From positions 2,352-66,351 of the forward strand of contig CACRSC010000017.1 in NCBI GenBank assembly GCA_902651635.1: DNA of 64,000 nucleotides. Direction: 5' to 3'. A program made the position numbers and the translations under genes. This DNA is from Mastigamoeba balamuthi. Lineage: Eukaryota; Evosea; Mastigamoebida; Mastigamoebidae. The notes under the pieces were generated by a model. It worked only from the letters and a program-made list of their open reading frames with translations, was not told the DNA's origin and ran no database searches. This document shows, one piece after another, positions 36,089 through 46,628 of this stretch (position 1 is the first letter of the stretch; every line of letters starts with the position of its first letter).

Positions 36089-38016
36089 ATGTCCAGCAGC
36101 GAGACCGTCATCGAGCGGTTGCCTTGGAACACGACGCCGACGGCGTCTGACGACGACGGCGCGCCCTCACCGCCGCCGCCCTCAGAAGCGCCGGCGGCGG
36201 CGGCACCCGCGCGCGCGGCGGCCAGGCGCGCGCCGAGCGGCCCCCTGCGCGCGCTGGTGGCGCGGTCGGCCCCCGCGGCGTCGCGGGCCCGCGCGGCCTC
36301 GTCGTGCGCGACGACCCAGCCGCCGCCCGTCGAGGTCCCGCCGCTGCTGCAGCTCGCGCTCGACACGCTCGTGCGGTCCCTGCGGTCGCCCGAGCTCGGG
36401 CCCCGGATAGACACCTGCGCGCTGCCCGACGAGTTGAAGGTACNCAGCTCGCGCTCGACACGCTCGTGCGGTCCCTGCGGTCGCCCGAGCTCGGGCCCCG
36501 GATAGACACCTGCGCGCTGCCCGACGAGCTGAAGGTACAGCGCCCCCTCGCGAGGAGGAGGAGGAGGAGGAGGAGGAGGGTGGGGACCTCGACGTTGCTT
36601 CGTCTCCTCGGGGGAGTCTCCTTTTCGCAGACGCACACGACGCACACGCACACACAGTCAGTCGCTTTGCCGCCCCCGGGGGCCTTTAATTTGTCTTAAA
36701 AGTCAGTTGGTACCCAAGAATTCGGCAGCTCAGCAGCGTCTTTCTCCTGAGCGACGGCGCCTCGGGGGGCCGCCCAGCGCTTGCTGCGGTCGAGAGGCCT
36801 GCGCTGCTTCCGCACGACGCCGCTCGCGAGCTTCTCCCTCTGCTTTTGCCTTGAAACGGTTTATGCCACGGCCCAAAAATGACATTGTCCGGGGACAGTC
36901 AGCCACCACACGCCCCCTCCCTCTCCCCAGCAGCCTGGCCGGACGCCACCTCACGACTCCACCCACCCACCCGCAGCCGTGGATTCTGCGCTACGCCGTG
37001 TTTCGAAAAGCTGTGGGCGACGCGACGCTCGAGGCGCTGCTGCCGGGGCACAGATCCCCGCATCTGTCGTTGCGGCTGTGCTGCGACGTCAGCGACGCGG
37101 GGCTGGCGGCGGTGGCGAAGCTGCGGCCGGACCTGCGCACGCTGGACCTGCGCGGGTGCACGGGGGTAAGCGCGAGCGGCATACAGGCCGCGGTGCGCGG
37201 GCTGCCCGAGCTGGAGCTGCTGTCGCTGAGCGGGTGCCCGGCCGTCAGCGACGACACGATCGCGACGATATTTAAGTACCACTGCCCCGCGCACATACGG
37301 ACGCTCGAGGTCCGCAACTGCGACCTCAGGGACCAGGGCCTGCTGCGGATCGCCTCGTTCTGCCCGTCGCTGCGCGGCATCGACATACGCGGGTGCGGGC
37401 TCATCACGGCGTTTGGCATCAAGGCCCTCACGCAGTCGGTTCCAAGCTTGGAATGTGAGCCCCCCACAATTCCCAGACAGTTGCAGTTTTTCCCCCCACG
37501 TGGCCGGAAAACTGCGTTTCGCTCGAGCTTCCCCCCCCCCTCCCCACCCCTCTCACATCCCCGGGGCGAGAGTTCTGACGGCGGTGTGCGCGCCCCCACA
37601 AAGCGTTCAACGGCGGGTGTTGTGTGGGCGTTGGCGACGAGGCGCTGGAGCAACTGGCGGTGGGGTACAGCGAGACGCTGACGAGGGTCAACGTCGAGCG
37701 CTGCTGGGGCGTCACGAGCGAGGGCGTCGGCGCGCTCGCCGAGCACTGCGCCCGCCTCGAGTCCCTCAGCGTGCGCAGCTGCCCCGGGGTCACCGACGCC
37801 GCCATGCTGGCGCTCGCCGCGTCCCCGGCCCTGCGCTCCACGCTGCGCGACGTCGACTTCAGCGGCTGCGACGTTGGCGACGAGGCGCTCGATGAGCTCG
37901 TGGCCAACTGCTGCGAGCTCTCGAGCGTCGTCGTCGTCGGCTGTCCCCGCGTGACGCCGTCGCACGCGGCCCGCCTGGGCCTGCTGGCTGACGTCCGCAT
38001 CACGACGTCGCCGTGA
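36089..38016 (+). CDS. Leucine-rich repeat protein (AMN1/F-box-LRR type)
   Basis: Exon 1 (from 36089, MSSSETVIERLPWNTTP) is a Ser/Pro/Ala-rich leader followed by a short helical region, LALDTLVRSLRSPELGPRID. It is interrupted by an N at 36444 with a duplicated 94-base segment, an assembly artefact. After a ~440-nt intron, exon 2 starts PWILRYAVFRKAVGDATLEA and carries cysteine-containing LRRs (LRTLDLRGCTGVSASGI; LELLSLSGCPAVSDDTI; LRGIDIRGCGLITAFGI). Exon 3 continues with LTRVNVERCWGVTSEGVG and LSVRSCPGVTDAAML. About nine repeats of the AMN1/FBXL type are visible. No clear F-box precedes them. Probably a protein-interaction or ubiquitin-ligase adaptor; inferred. Confidence 0.82.
36350..36538. 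other. Single-N contig join with duplicated flank
   Basis: Bases 36350-36443 and 36445-36538 are the same 94-base sequence with one difference, separated by one N. This is what results when two overlapping contig ends are joined without merging. One copy should be removed for the exon to read through. Confidence 0.9.
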
Positions 38017-38552
38017 CCGCATGCGCCCCCACTCCGGCGTGGCGGGCGCGCCCGGGCGGTTCTTTTGTTGGCACCGGACGACGACCCCCTCCCCCCGCTG
38101 GCTTGCTTTTTTTGGCTGATGATTATGTCCCAAAGTTTTCCCCTTATTTCCCCTCAGCGCCAGCACTGTGGACCCCTTCTTTTGCTTTGCACGCCATGCT
38201 GTGTGACTGGATGACTAGACACCTTTCCCCTTACATCCTGCTCTCTGTATGTACACAAACAAAGCTAGCTCAGAGCACACTCGAATCGAATGTTCTGATT
38301 ATCAGGCGATACAAAGCGAATAAATACCACACTGCCGCCAGGATTAGCACTTGCACAACGCAGCATGTGAAGGCTCAGAGGGGAACCTGTTGCTATTGAT
38401 TGCGAGTAGCCGGGCACGGGGGTGTGGTGGTACGGCGGAGGCGTCTGAATGCGGCGATGGGAGCATCCCGCAAATCACGGCGACACACCGGACCGCCACT
38501 TCTTCTCCTGCTCCTCCCGAACGCACAAGCAGCGCGGCGGCGGTTGCGGCGT
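38017..38552. other. Convergent intergenic region
   Basis: 3' flanks of the LRR gene and eL20. GC is lower around 38110-38350, with T-rich tracts. A GAATAAAT polyadenylation-type signal is at ~38318. No gene was seen. Confidence 0.35.
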
Positions 38553-39157
38553 TTAGAAGGTCGAGGGACGGTGGTGCGAGAACGTGCGCAGGTAGCGGCG
38601 GTCGCCCTGGCGCAGGCGGCGGTGGGGCATCGCAAAGCGGATCTTCTGGTTGAGGAACTGGAGGACCGACTTCCTCTTGATCTGCTTGGTCTCGAGCTCC
38701 TTGACGTCGATGATGTGGATGTTGGTGTTCGAGGCCTGGTGGTGCGACGCCATGTCCGTGTAGAGCTGCTGGACGGCACCGACGCGGCTGACATCACGGA
38801 ACTCCTTGTAGATGTTGTGGGTCCCGTGGATGCTGTTGTAGCGCAGGAAGATGCCGAAGTTCTTGATCTGCGTGGGCTTGGTCTCGCGGATCTGTGTGCG
38901 CCGCCCCACATTATCAAGTCAGCGCGGTTGCCCCTCTACACAACAAAGAAGGGGAAGCGAGGGAAATGTCGTGCCTCGTGGCAGGCGAGGATCTCGCCGT
39001 TCGCGCGCTTCACCCTGCGCAGGCGGGCGACGAAGTACCAGAAGCGGGAGCGCGCAACAACGGCGTTGGGCGCGAAGATGCGCATGCGGTAGATCTTGTT
39101 GGGCTGGTCGGCGGCAACGTCCGCCTTCCTACCGATCACCATGTACTCACGCACCAT
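38553..39157 (-). CDS. Ribosomal protein eL20 (L18a)
   Basis: Large-subunit ribosomal protein. Exon 1 gives MVREYMVIGRKADVAADQ through RVKRANGEILACHE. Exon 2 gives IRETKPTQIKNFGIFLRYNS, GTHNIYKEFRDVSRVGAVQQ, LYTDMASHHQASNTNIHIID and the conserved KSVLQFLNQKIRFAMPHR. The join uses a GC-AG intron (donor GCACGA, acceptor CACACAG) of ~85 nt, the second GC-AG intron in the window. Total ~175 residues, normal for the family. An upstream 5' UTR intron ending CGCAGGCAG just before the ATG is possible. Divergent from V-ATPase c''. Confidence 0.93.
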
Positions 39158-39509
39158 CTCTGCCTGCGGCGGGGAAGGGGAGCGGCGGCGCGCGCGCGTC
39201 AGGGGACTGCCCGACAGCGCGCACGGGGGAGGACGAGGGCGGGAGAAAAGGCGGCAGAGACGGACCTTGGTTGGACACAGGACCCAATAGAACCCCCTCT
39301 GAAAGAGCACAGAACTAGGGAGAGAAAAAACTTCCTCTTCGCGCGCGGGAAGACGTCAGAGTTTGCGTCACGTCCCACATCAACAGGGGGCCCCGCATCA
39401 CCGCGGAAATATCTCTTCGCCAATCGAAAGGGCAAATCGCCAATCCGCGCCGCGCCGGCTCTGTGTGCTTCCGCCCAACCCTGCACCCATCCACCTCCCC
39501 CCGCCGCAA
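39158..39509. promoter_or_regulatory. Bidirectional promoter region, eL20 / V-ATPase c''
   Basis: 352 bases between divergent starts, with AAATATCT at 39407-39414 (+ strand orientation) about 95 bases before the c'' ATG. Pyrimidine-rich tracts precede both start codons. No coding signature. Confidence 0.4.
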
Positions 39510-40260
39510 ATGACGTCGATTATCCCCACGTTCTTCGAGTCGCTCTTCCTCGGCGTCTCGCCCTTCAACTACGCCGCCCTGGGCGCCTCCTTCGCCATCG
39601 CCATCTCTGTTGTTGGGGCTGCCACGTGCGGGCCGTCCTCTCCCAACCCAACACACTCACCCCTCGCGATATTTTCCGAAATATCTTCTTATGGCCTCTT
39701 TGGAATGTCGCGCGGCGCGCGCGCGCTGGGTGGGTTTTTGGGCTGGCGCAGTGGCATCTACATCACGGGCGTCAGCATCCTGGGCGCGTCGATCAAGTCG
39801 ATGTACAAGTCGAAGCAGCTGGTCAGCATCCTCTTCTGCGAGGCGTGCGCCATCTACGGCATCATCACGTCGATCATCATGCTCACCAAGATCGACAAGA
39901 TCAAGGGCGAGCTCCCCAACTCGTCGGACTACTTTGCGGGGTTCATGATTTTCGGCGGTGGCGCGACCGTTGGATTCTGCAACCTTTTCTCTGGGTGCGC
40001 AAAAAGAGACACCGGACCTTTGACACTGTTTCCCGTTCGCCTGACCCGTCTCCTCCCCTCGCCATCGCGCGCGCAGTGTCGCCGTCGGCATCAGCGGCTC
40101 TGGCGCTGCCCTGGGCGACGCTCAGCGCGACTCTCTGTTCGTCAAGATGCTGGTCGTCGAGATCTTCGGGTCTGCGCTGGGCCTGTATGGCGTCATCGTC
40201 GCCATCATCCAGGTCAACGCCGCCGAGTTCGGCAAGTCCGCTGTCAACCCTTGGGAGTAG
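39510..40260 (+). CDS. V-type ATPase proteolipid subunit c''
   Basis: Proton-translocating rotor subunit of the V-ATPase membrane sector. Three exons; the first is [20 protein letters not shown]. Four or five transmembrane helices are visible. The c''-specific order is seen in [40 protein letters not shown] (buried acidic Glu), [15 protein letters not shown] and, after an intron, [40 protein letters not shown] carries the second Glu. The [16 protein letters not shown] loop between helices matches c'' rather than c. It ends in NPWE. About 180-190 residues; convergent with the LIM-DIL gene. Confidence 0.93.
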
Positions 40261-40617
40261 AGCGGGCTTGAGTAGCTATTTCCCCACCTCTTCCCAACCA
40301 TCGCCCGGGGGACCGCGTTCTGGCGGTCTCGCACGGTGGTGAGGCCAGTAACACACACATTGAAAGCCGGCCACCGGGGAACGTAAGGGAAAACATGACA
40401 CAAACGCTACGGGGCCATCACACCGCCTCTGTTTTCCTTATATCCCCTCTGGTTGCTTATCTTTCTTTACACGTGCCTTCCGGCCATCCATCTACACAGG
40501 AAAGAACGTCCCTTTTTTGAAAATCGAAACCCTATCAGCCCCAGGCAGGAGGTCATCTTCCAGCGCCGAACCCACGTCCAGAAAGCAACAGTCGTCTATT
40601 CAGTGTTTTTGGATTTT
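40261..40617. other. Convergent intergenic region
   Basis: 3' flanks of V-ATPase c'' (+) and the LIM-DIL gene (-). No gene or repeat was recognised. Confidence 0.35.
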
Positions 40618-43600
40618 TCATTCGATCAGCTTGTGCGCGTCCATCTTCGTGACGAGATCGCCCTTGTGGTTTTGCATCTGGGTGTCGATGGCCTTGATGA
40701 CGTTAATGTCAGCCGGCATCTTTGCGTAGTCGTCGGCGCGGAACGACTTGACGATGCTGTTGATCTGCGCGATGTTCAGCGCGGGGAACGCATCGTTGAC
40801 GACACTCGGGTCCATGAGAATGGACTTGTCCATAACGAGCAGGTTCGCAGCCTGGCGGGCAGGGTCGAGCTGTGCGCGTCCCTCCGCCATCGCGTTGTCG
40901 CGCGTCAGCCAATCCTCAGCGTGCGACAACCCGAGCTTGATGTTCACACCAGTTCCGCAGGTGCCTGCAAAATCGGGGGTCAGAGAAAGCCCACGACCAA
41001 CAACAACACCAAGGCCGTACAGAGGGTTGGCTGCGAGACGAGCGCGTTGAGGATGGTGGCACTCACGAAGTAGCAGACCTGCTTGAAGAACTGGCGCCTG
41101 ACAGGCTCAGGGGCGCTGGCCTGAACGAGCGCCTGCGACGACTCCGCAAGCACGGCAGTTACAGTGGCCGGCGTGAGAGCAGAGCGGCCCGTCTGGTGCT
41201 GCTCGAGTAGAGCCGGCACAACGACCGGCTCGAGGGCAGCACAGGTCTTGCCCAGCAGCGAGCTGTACGTCTTGAACAGCATGCTCGCGACCCCGTAGAC
41301 GAACATGGTCTGCGCATCGCCGTTCTCCACCTCCTCGGGCTGGTGAATGGTCCTGCACACAAATCCCGGGTGTGAGCGACCCGCAGCGAGCAAGAGCAAG
41401 CGAGTCGAACGAACTCTGTGTGCTCGACGTCGGTGTCGTAGCGGGTAGCGACGTCCTTCAGGAGCAGCCAGCATGCGACAAGCCACTGCGCCAGGGTGCG
41501 CAGGGTCCCCTGGTGCGCCTTGAACGCCAGCTCGAGCGCCTGCGTGACCGGCTCCAGGACAGACTCAGACGGCCTGTCAAACGCGTCCGACTTGGTGAGG
41601 TGCGCCACGACGACCGACGCCACCTTGGACTTCTCCGCGTCCTTGGACTGCTCCGCGTTCATGCAATCGAACAGCTGGCTGAGCAGCGCCAGGGTGGCCT
41701 CGCTCACGGAGCTCTGCAGAAAACACAGTGAGGGGGAGGGGAGACACAGGGGCTCAGCACACACACCTTCGCCTTGAGCTCCTCCACGGCGTTGGCGTTG
41801 GCCTGCGCGCTCGAGACCTCCTTCTCGAGCGAGGCAACGCGGTCCTTTGCCTCCTGCAGCTCCTCCTGGACGGCCTTGAGCTCCTTGCGGTGCGCCTCCT
41901 CCGCCTCGTGGGCCTCCTTGTCGGCCTTCTGCTCCGCGGCATCGAGCTCGGCGATGAGGCGCTTCTGCTCCTCCTGCAGCTTGCCGAGCTTCTCCTCCGC
42001 GAGCGCCTCGGCCGCTTCATGCTTGTCCACCTCCTCTCGCTGGCTGGCGAGCTGTCCGCGGAGGATCTCGAGCTCCTTTCGCACGTCGCCCAGGGTCTCC
42101 TCCTTCTGCACGAGCTCGCCCTCGAGCTCCTTGATCCTCTGCTTGTCGCCGGAGCTACCCTCGGAGGAGCGCTTCTCCGCAGCCTCCAGCTTCGACTGCA
42201 GCTCGGCGACGGTCTCCTTGGTCGCCTCGAGCTCCTTGTGCGAGCTGTCGAGGTCGACCCGCATCGTCGCGAGCAGGCCCGTCTTCTCGGTGAACTTGTC
42301 GCGCAGATCGTCGAGCTCGCTGGCAGAGGCCGCGGCCGCGGCCTCCTGCTCCTCCGCCCGCTTCTTCTCCGACTCGAGCTGCGACTCGAGGCTCGCGATC
42401 CTGCTGCTCTCCTCCGCGCGGTTCCCCTCCTGTCGGTGCCCCCCAGCGTGAGCTGACCGTGAGAGCAACGGAGGCCTACGACCATTGCAGAGCTCATGGC
42501 AGAGGCCTCCTCGAGCTTCTTGGTCAGCGTGGCGATCTCCGTGCGGAGGCGCTCAGCCTCGGCCTTGGCCGCGGACGCCTCGGACTCTGCGACGCTCCTC
42601 GCGTCCTTCTCCTTGGCGATGGCCGCCTCCACGGCCGCCAGCTTCTCCGCCAGCTCCGACACGCGGCCCGCGAGCTCTTCCTTCTCCTTGCCCCACTCCT
42701 TCTCTGCCTGTGCGCCCTTGGCCTCGCTCTCCTCCTGCGGTATCGACTCAGTAAGACAGCGGGTGGCTGCAAACTGAAACTGAATTTAATTGAATTGATA
42801 TTAAACGAACCCTGGCCTTGCGCTCCTTGGCAGCGAGGTCTGCGGCGCTGGCCTTCTCGGCGGCGAGCTCGGACTTGAGGCCCTCGGCGGCGTGGCGGGC
42901 CTCCTCGAGGCTCTTCTCGAGCTCCGCGATCCTCTGCTGCGAGAGGTCCGCCGTGCCGCTCTCCTTGTTGACGAGACCCTCGAGGTGCGCTATCTTCGCC
43001 GCCATGTCCGCCACCCGCGCTGCCTGCGCCTCGTTCGCCGCCTGCGCCGCCCCCAGCTGCTCCCTGGCCCCCGCCAGGCTCTGCTCCAGCTCCGCCGCGC
43101 GCTGCTTGGCCGCCGCGATCTCTGCGGCCAGCTCGCCCTCGCGCTGCCTGTGCTCCGCCGCTGCCTTCTCCTCGCTGGCCTTCTCCTTCGAGCTCGCGTC
43201 CGCGTGGTCCCGCGCGGCCCTCTCGAGCTCCTCGACGCGCTTCCTGGCGTCGCCGAGCTGCCCCTCGAGCTGCCTCGCCCTGGCCTCGGACTCTGCGCTG
43301 CCGCGCTCGCGCTCCGACGCCGCGGCCTCGAGCTCCGCGAGGCGCTTGCGCGACTGCTCCAGCTGCGCGCGCAGCTCGCCCTCGCGCGCCCGCGACGCGG
43401 CCACGTCGTCCCTGGCGGCCTCGAGCTCGGCGACGCGCCTCTGGGCGGCCTCGAGCTGCGCGAGGAGCTCCGTCTCCTTGGCGCTGCGCTCGATCAGCAT
43501 CTTGTTGGCGCTCTCGAGCTGCGACTTGACCTCGTCCTCGCGCGCCCGCTCGGCCCTACCGCCGGCGCCCCCGTCGCCCGCGCCCCGAGCACCGGCGACG

Positions 43601-44633
43601 CCGCGCCGCCGCCGCGGGGCTCGTNGACTTGACCTCGTCCTCGAGCGCCCGCTGCCCCTCCACCGGCGCCCCCTCGCCCGCGCCCCGGAGCACTGGCGAC
43701 GCCGACGCCGCCGCCGCGGGGCTCGTCGGCCGCGTCCTGTCGGCAGCGCCCGACTGGCCGCCAAACGCAGACCGCAGCGCGGCGATCTTGCTGCCGGCGA
43801 CGCTGGGCGACGCAGAGGCAGTGCAGCCCGGCGACGGCGACGGCGACTGCTGCGCCGCGCCCGCGGGGGGCGGGCTCACCGCGAGGTGCGAGGACGCGCT
43901 GTCCGCGGGCTCCTTGACCTCGGGAGTCGTCGAGCCGCTCCACCTGAGCGCAGCAGCCCCCAGGAGCACGCGCTCAGTGCCCACACAGCGCTGACGGCGA
44001 GCTGGGAGGGAGAAGGGAGAGAGAGAGAGAGAGCGAGAGAGAGAGAGAGAGAGAGAGCGCGTACTGGGTCTTGTGCTGCTGGCGGCCGAAGCCCTCGTCA
44101 TAGTTGCCCTTCTCCTTGAACAACTGCACCCAAAGTTCTCAGCGGATCGACCGTCAACACCACCGGGGGTGGGAAGCGTGCGCAGTGGGGTGGACTCTGC
44201 ACGGAGCGTCCCCCTCCCCCCCGATGCACGCCGCTGGGACGCCATACCTGGAGCATGTGGGGCTTGCAGTAGAACTTGCTGCGGGCCCGCACGGCGACGC
44301 CATCCAGCCCAGCCGGCCAGACAACAGAGAACGTAGTTAGAATTAAGGACAAGCCAAAACGTCGAAAACTGCACCACCAAGAGCGGTGCAGGTGGCCCCG
44401 TCCTAGGGCTCGGGCCCCTCGGAGGGAGAGACAGGGAGGAAGGGTGCCCGACGTGGGGGGCGAGGATGGGCGCACCCCTCGTTGGAGGCGTAGGTGCCGA
44501 GATTGAGGGTCTTGTGGCAGACCTCGCAGCGGAAGCAGGGCTTGTGATACGCGCGGCCCTCGACCAGGATCCTCTCGATCTCGTACGCGGTCTTGCCGCA
44601 TGCGGGGCACTTGGGGTTCGTCACCTTCTGCAT
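40618..44633 (-). CDS. LIM - coiled coil - DIL domain protein
   Basis: About 1,000 residues. The N-terminus is one LIM zinc finger pair (CPACGKTAYEIERILVEGRA, YHKPCFRCEVC), which across an intron becomes KFYCKPHMLQ and then LFKEKGNYDEGFG, the EPLIN/LIMA1-type ending. A Ser/Pro-rich linker follows, then ~500 residues of Glu/Ala/Lys heptads forming a long coiled coil. The C-terminal ~300 residues match a DIL (dilute) domain: LRTLAQWLVACWLLLKDVAT, FFKQVCYFVSATILNALVSQ, CTCGTGVNIKLGLSHAEDWL, and a final INSIVKSFRADDYAKMPAD. DIL domains bind cargo in class V myosins. This could link actin (LIM) to vesicle cargo; inference. Nine or so introns; one N (43625) with duplicated flank interrupts the linker. 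Confidence 0.85.
43523..43730. other. Single-N contig join with duplicated flank
   Basis: Bases 43523-43624 and 43626-43730 are two versions of the same ~103-base sequence separated by one N, differing at about ten positions and small indels, as expected of low-quality contig ends. The LIM-DIL frame is continuous if only one version is kept (joining ALEDEVK to SQLESANKML). Confidence 0.85.
44014..44058. repeat. (AG)n microsatellite in a LIM-DIL intron
   Basis: About 45 bases of near-uninterrupted AG dinucleotides (two C interruptions) inside the intron that separates the LIM exons from the linker. Confidence 0.8.
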
Positions 44634-44939
44634 GTGCGGGGGCTCGGCGAGAGACCGTTGCGTGCTCGGCGTTGATGTAAGGGCTCAGGACCCGACAGAC
44701 ACCTCACCGTTGGGACAAAACCTTCGGGTGGAGCTATGAGGGCAGATATTGATATTTCGGCAGATTCTAGATTTTCATCCGGTTCATACGGCCCTCGGGG
44801 GACACACGTGGCAGCGAGCGGCACGTCCAAAGGGCTAGCGACTGCGCCCCAGCAAGTGCGAAAATACACGTTATCGTCCAAAAAGAAAGCGTGCGTGTGA
44901 GTATGTGCGTTCGACGGTGCGCAGCAGTTCCTCCGAAGA
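44634..44939. other. Intergenic region
   Basis: Upstream of the LIM-DIL gene and downstream of the Sel1 gene. AGATATTGATATTTCGG near 44735-44751 contains two overlapping ATATT/AATAT words resembling the AAATATC motif. No gene was seen. Confidence 0.35.
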
Positions 44940-46460
44940 TCAGACGATGCGCAGCCTTCCGAGCTCAACTGCGGAGTCTCGGCAACCCGCGAGGGCGCAC
45001 TGCTCGAGGAGCTCGGAGGCGAGCCGTATGTCTTGCGGAACCCCCTGGCCGCAGAGGTGCAACATCGCGAGCCTCTCGGACGACCCCACGTGCCCCGCAG
45101 CAGCGGCGATGCCGTACCTCCGTGCGGCCTCGCAGACGTCCCGCGCGACCCCTCGCCCGCACTCGAGCTGCATCGCCAAGAAGAAGTGCCCCTGCCACGC
45201 CCCCGCGGATCAACGCGCCCCGTTAGACACGCGGCCAGAGAGCTCCTACGGAGCGCCAAATCAATTGCACGCATACCTCTCGCAGCCCGGCGTCGCCAGC
45301 GGCTGAGTACCACCTGACGGCCTCCTCCGAGCCCTCGGTCCCGCCCTGCCGCTCGAGGAGCGCGCCGAGCAGCAGCATCGCGTGGGCGTTCCTGTTCTGC
45401 TCGGCGCACACCCTCGCGAGCTTGACCGCGCTCTCGACGTCGGGCTCGAGCCCCGCCTCGGGCCACCCCTTGGCCAGCAGGTCCGCGAGCCTGTACTGCG
45501 CCTCGGCGTTGCCCTGCCGCTCCGACGCCCTGTACAGCTCCAGCGCCCTGGCGGGGTCCCTGCGGACGCCGGCCCCTTCCTCGTACAGCGCGCCGAGCGC
45601 GAACTGCGCGGCCGAGAGCCCCACGGCAGCGGCGGACGACAGCAGGCGCGCGGCCTCCTCGGGGTCGCGCGCGACGCCGTAGTCGCCGTTGAGCGCGAGG
45701 AGCCCGAGCTGCGACTGCGCGCACGCGTGGCCGGCGGCAGCCGCGAGGCGCAGCAGGCGCGCCTGCTCTCTGCCGGGCCCTATCAGCAGCGCCAGCGCGA
45801 ACTGCGCGTCGGCCCGCACGTACTGGTCGAGGACGTCGCCCTCGGCGGCGGCGTCGGTGAACGCCGCGTCCTGGGCGTCGCCGATGGAGCCCGCGTAGAT
45901 GTGGTGTATGTAGCGGACCTCGGGGCAGAGCATCATGAGCGCGGTGCCGCGCATCTGCCCCAGCGCCCTGCGCACGCAGCGCTTGTCCGTCGTCCGCAGG
46001 TGCACGCGCAGGCGCGCCACGACCGCGTCGCGGCCGCCCTCGGGCTGCAGCAGCTGCGGGTTGCGCGACCACGCGCAGAAGAGCGCCACATACGCGGTCA
46101 TCTGCGACGAGTCGAGCATGATGGCCCTGCGCGCCAGCCACAGCGCCTTGCCGTCGAGCGGGCCCTGCTCCCACACGGCCAGCAGCTGCCGCACGAGGCG
46201 CTCGGACTCGGCCGCGGCCTCGGGGGTGGGGTGGGCGCCGACGGCCTCGTCGGGCAGGGGCTCCTGCACGGCGTCGCACCACGCANGGGCACCACGCAGG
46301 GCTCGGGCTGCGCCCCCGTGCTCCGCGCGCGCTTCCAGTAGGGCTCGTCGACGATTTGCGGCGTGGAAGCGGCAGCCCCGGGCGAACAGTCGCCGAATGC
46401 CGGGCCGGGCGTGGCCGCTGGCGAGTCCGGGCTCGATTCGTCGCCGTGCACCCGCTTCAT
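44940..46460 (-). CDS. Sel1-like repeat protein
   Basis: Two exons. The first starts MKRVHGDESSPDSPAATPGP (46460) and the last ends LAGCRDSAVELGRLRIV. The body is a row of ~36-residue Sel1-like (SLR) helical hairpins: LLRLAAAAGHACAQSQLGLL, AARLLSSAAAVGLSAAQFAL, YRASERQGNAEAQYRLADLL and AARRYGIAAAAGHVGSSERL. The family usually acts as a scaffold in ubiquitin or signalling complexes. An N at 46286 disrupts the frame near residue 58; ACCACGCA repeats on both sides, but simple merging does not restore the frame, so bases are probably missing there. An 87-nt intron separates the last two repeats (…GDAGLRE to GHFFLAMQLE). Confidence 0.82.
46276..46298. other. Single-N contig join inside the Sel1 gene
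   Basis: The word GCACCACGCA occurs on both sides of the N at 46286. The reading frames on the two sides do not join directly, so unlike the other joins some sequence may be missing. Confidence 0.75.
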
Positions 46461-46628
46461 CACCCCAACCGGTGCGGGCAATTAAAGATCAGCAGAATTT
46501 AAAATCACAGGAAAACCAGCTGAGCTGAAGAGGAGCAAACAGTTCGTTTGGGTACACGAGGCATTTGTGCACCGGAGGGGGCCCCTCCCTCCCAGTCGCC
46601 TCCTGCCTCCGCGAGGGGGGTGGACAGA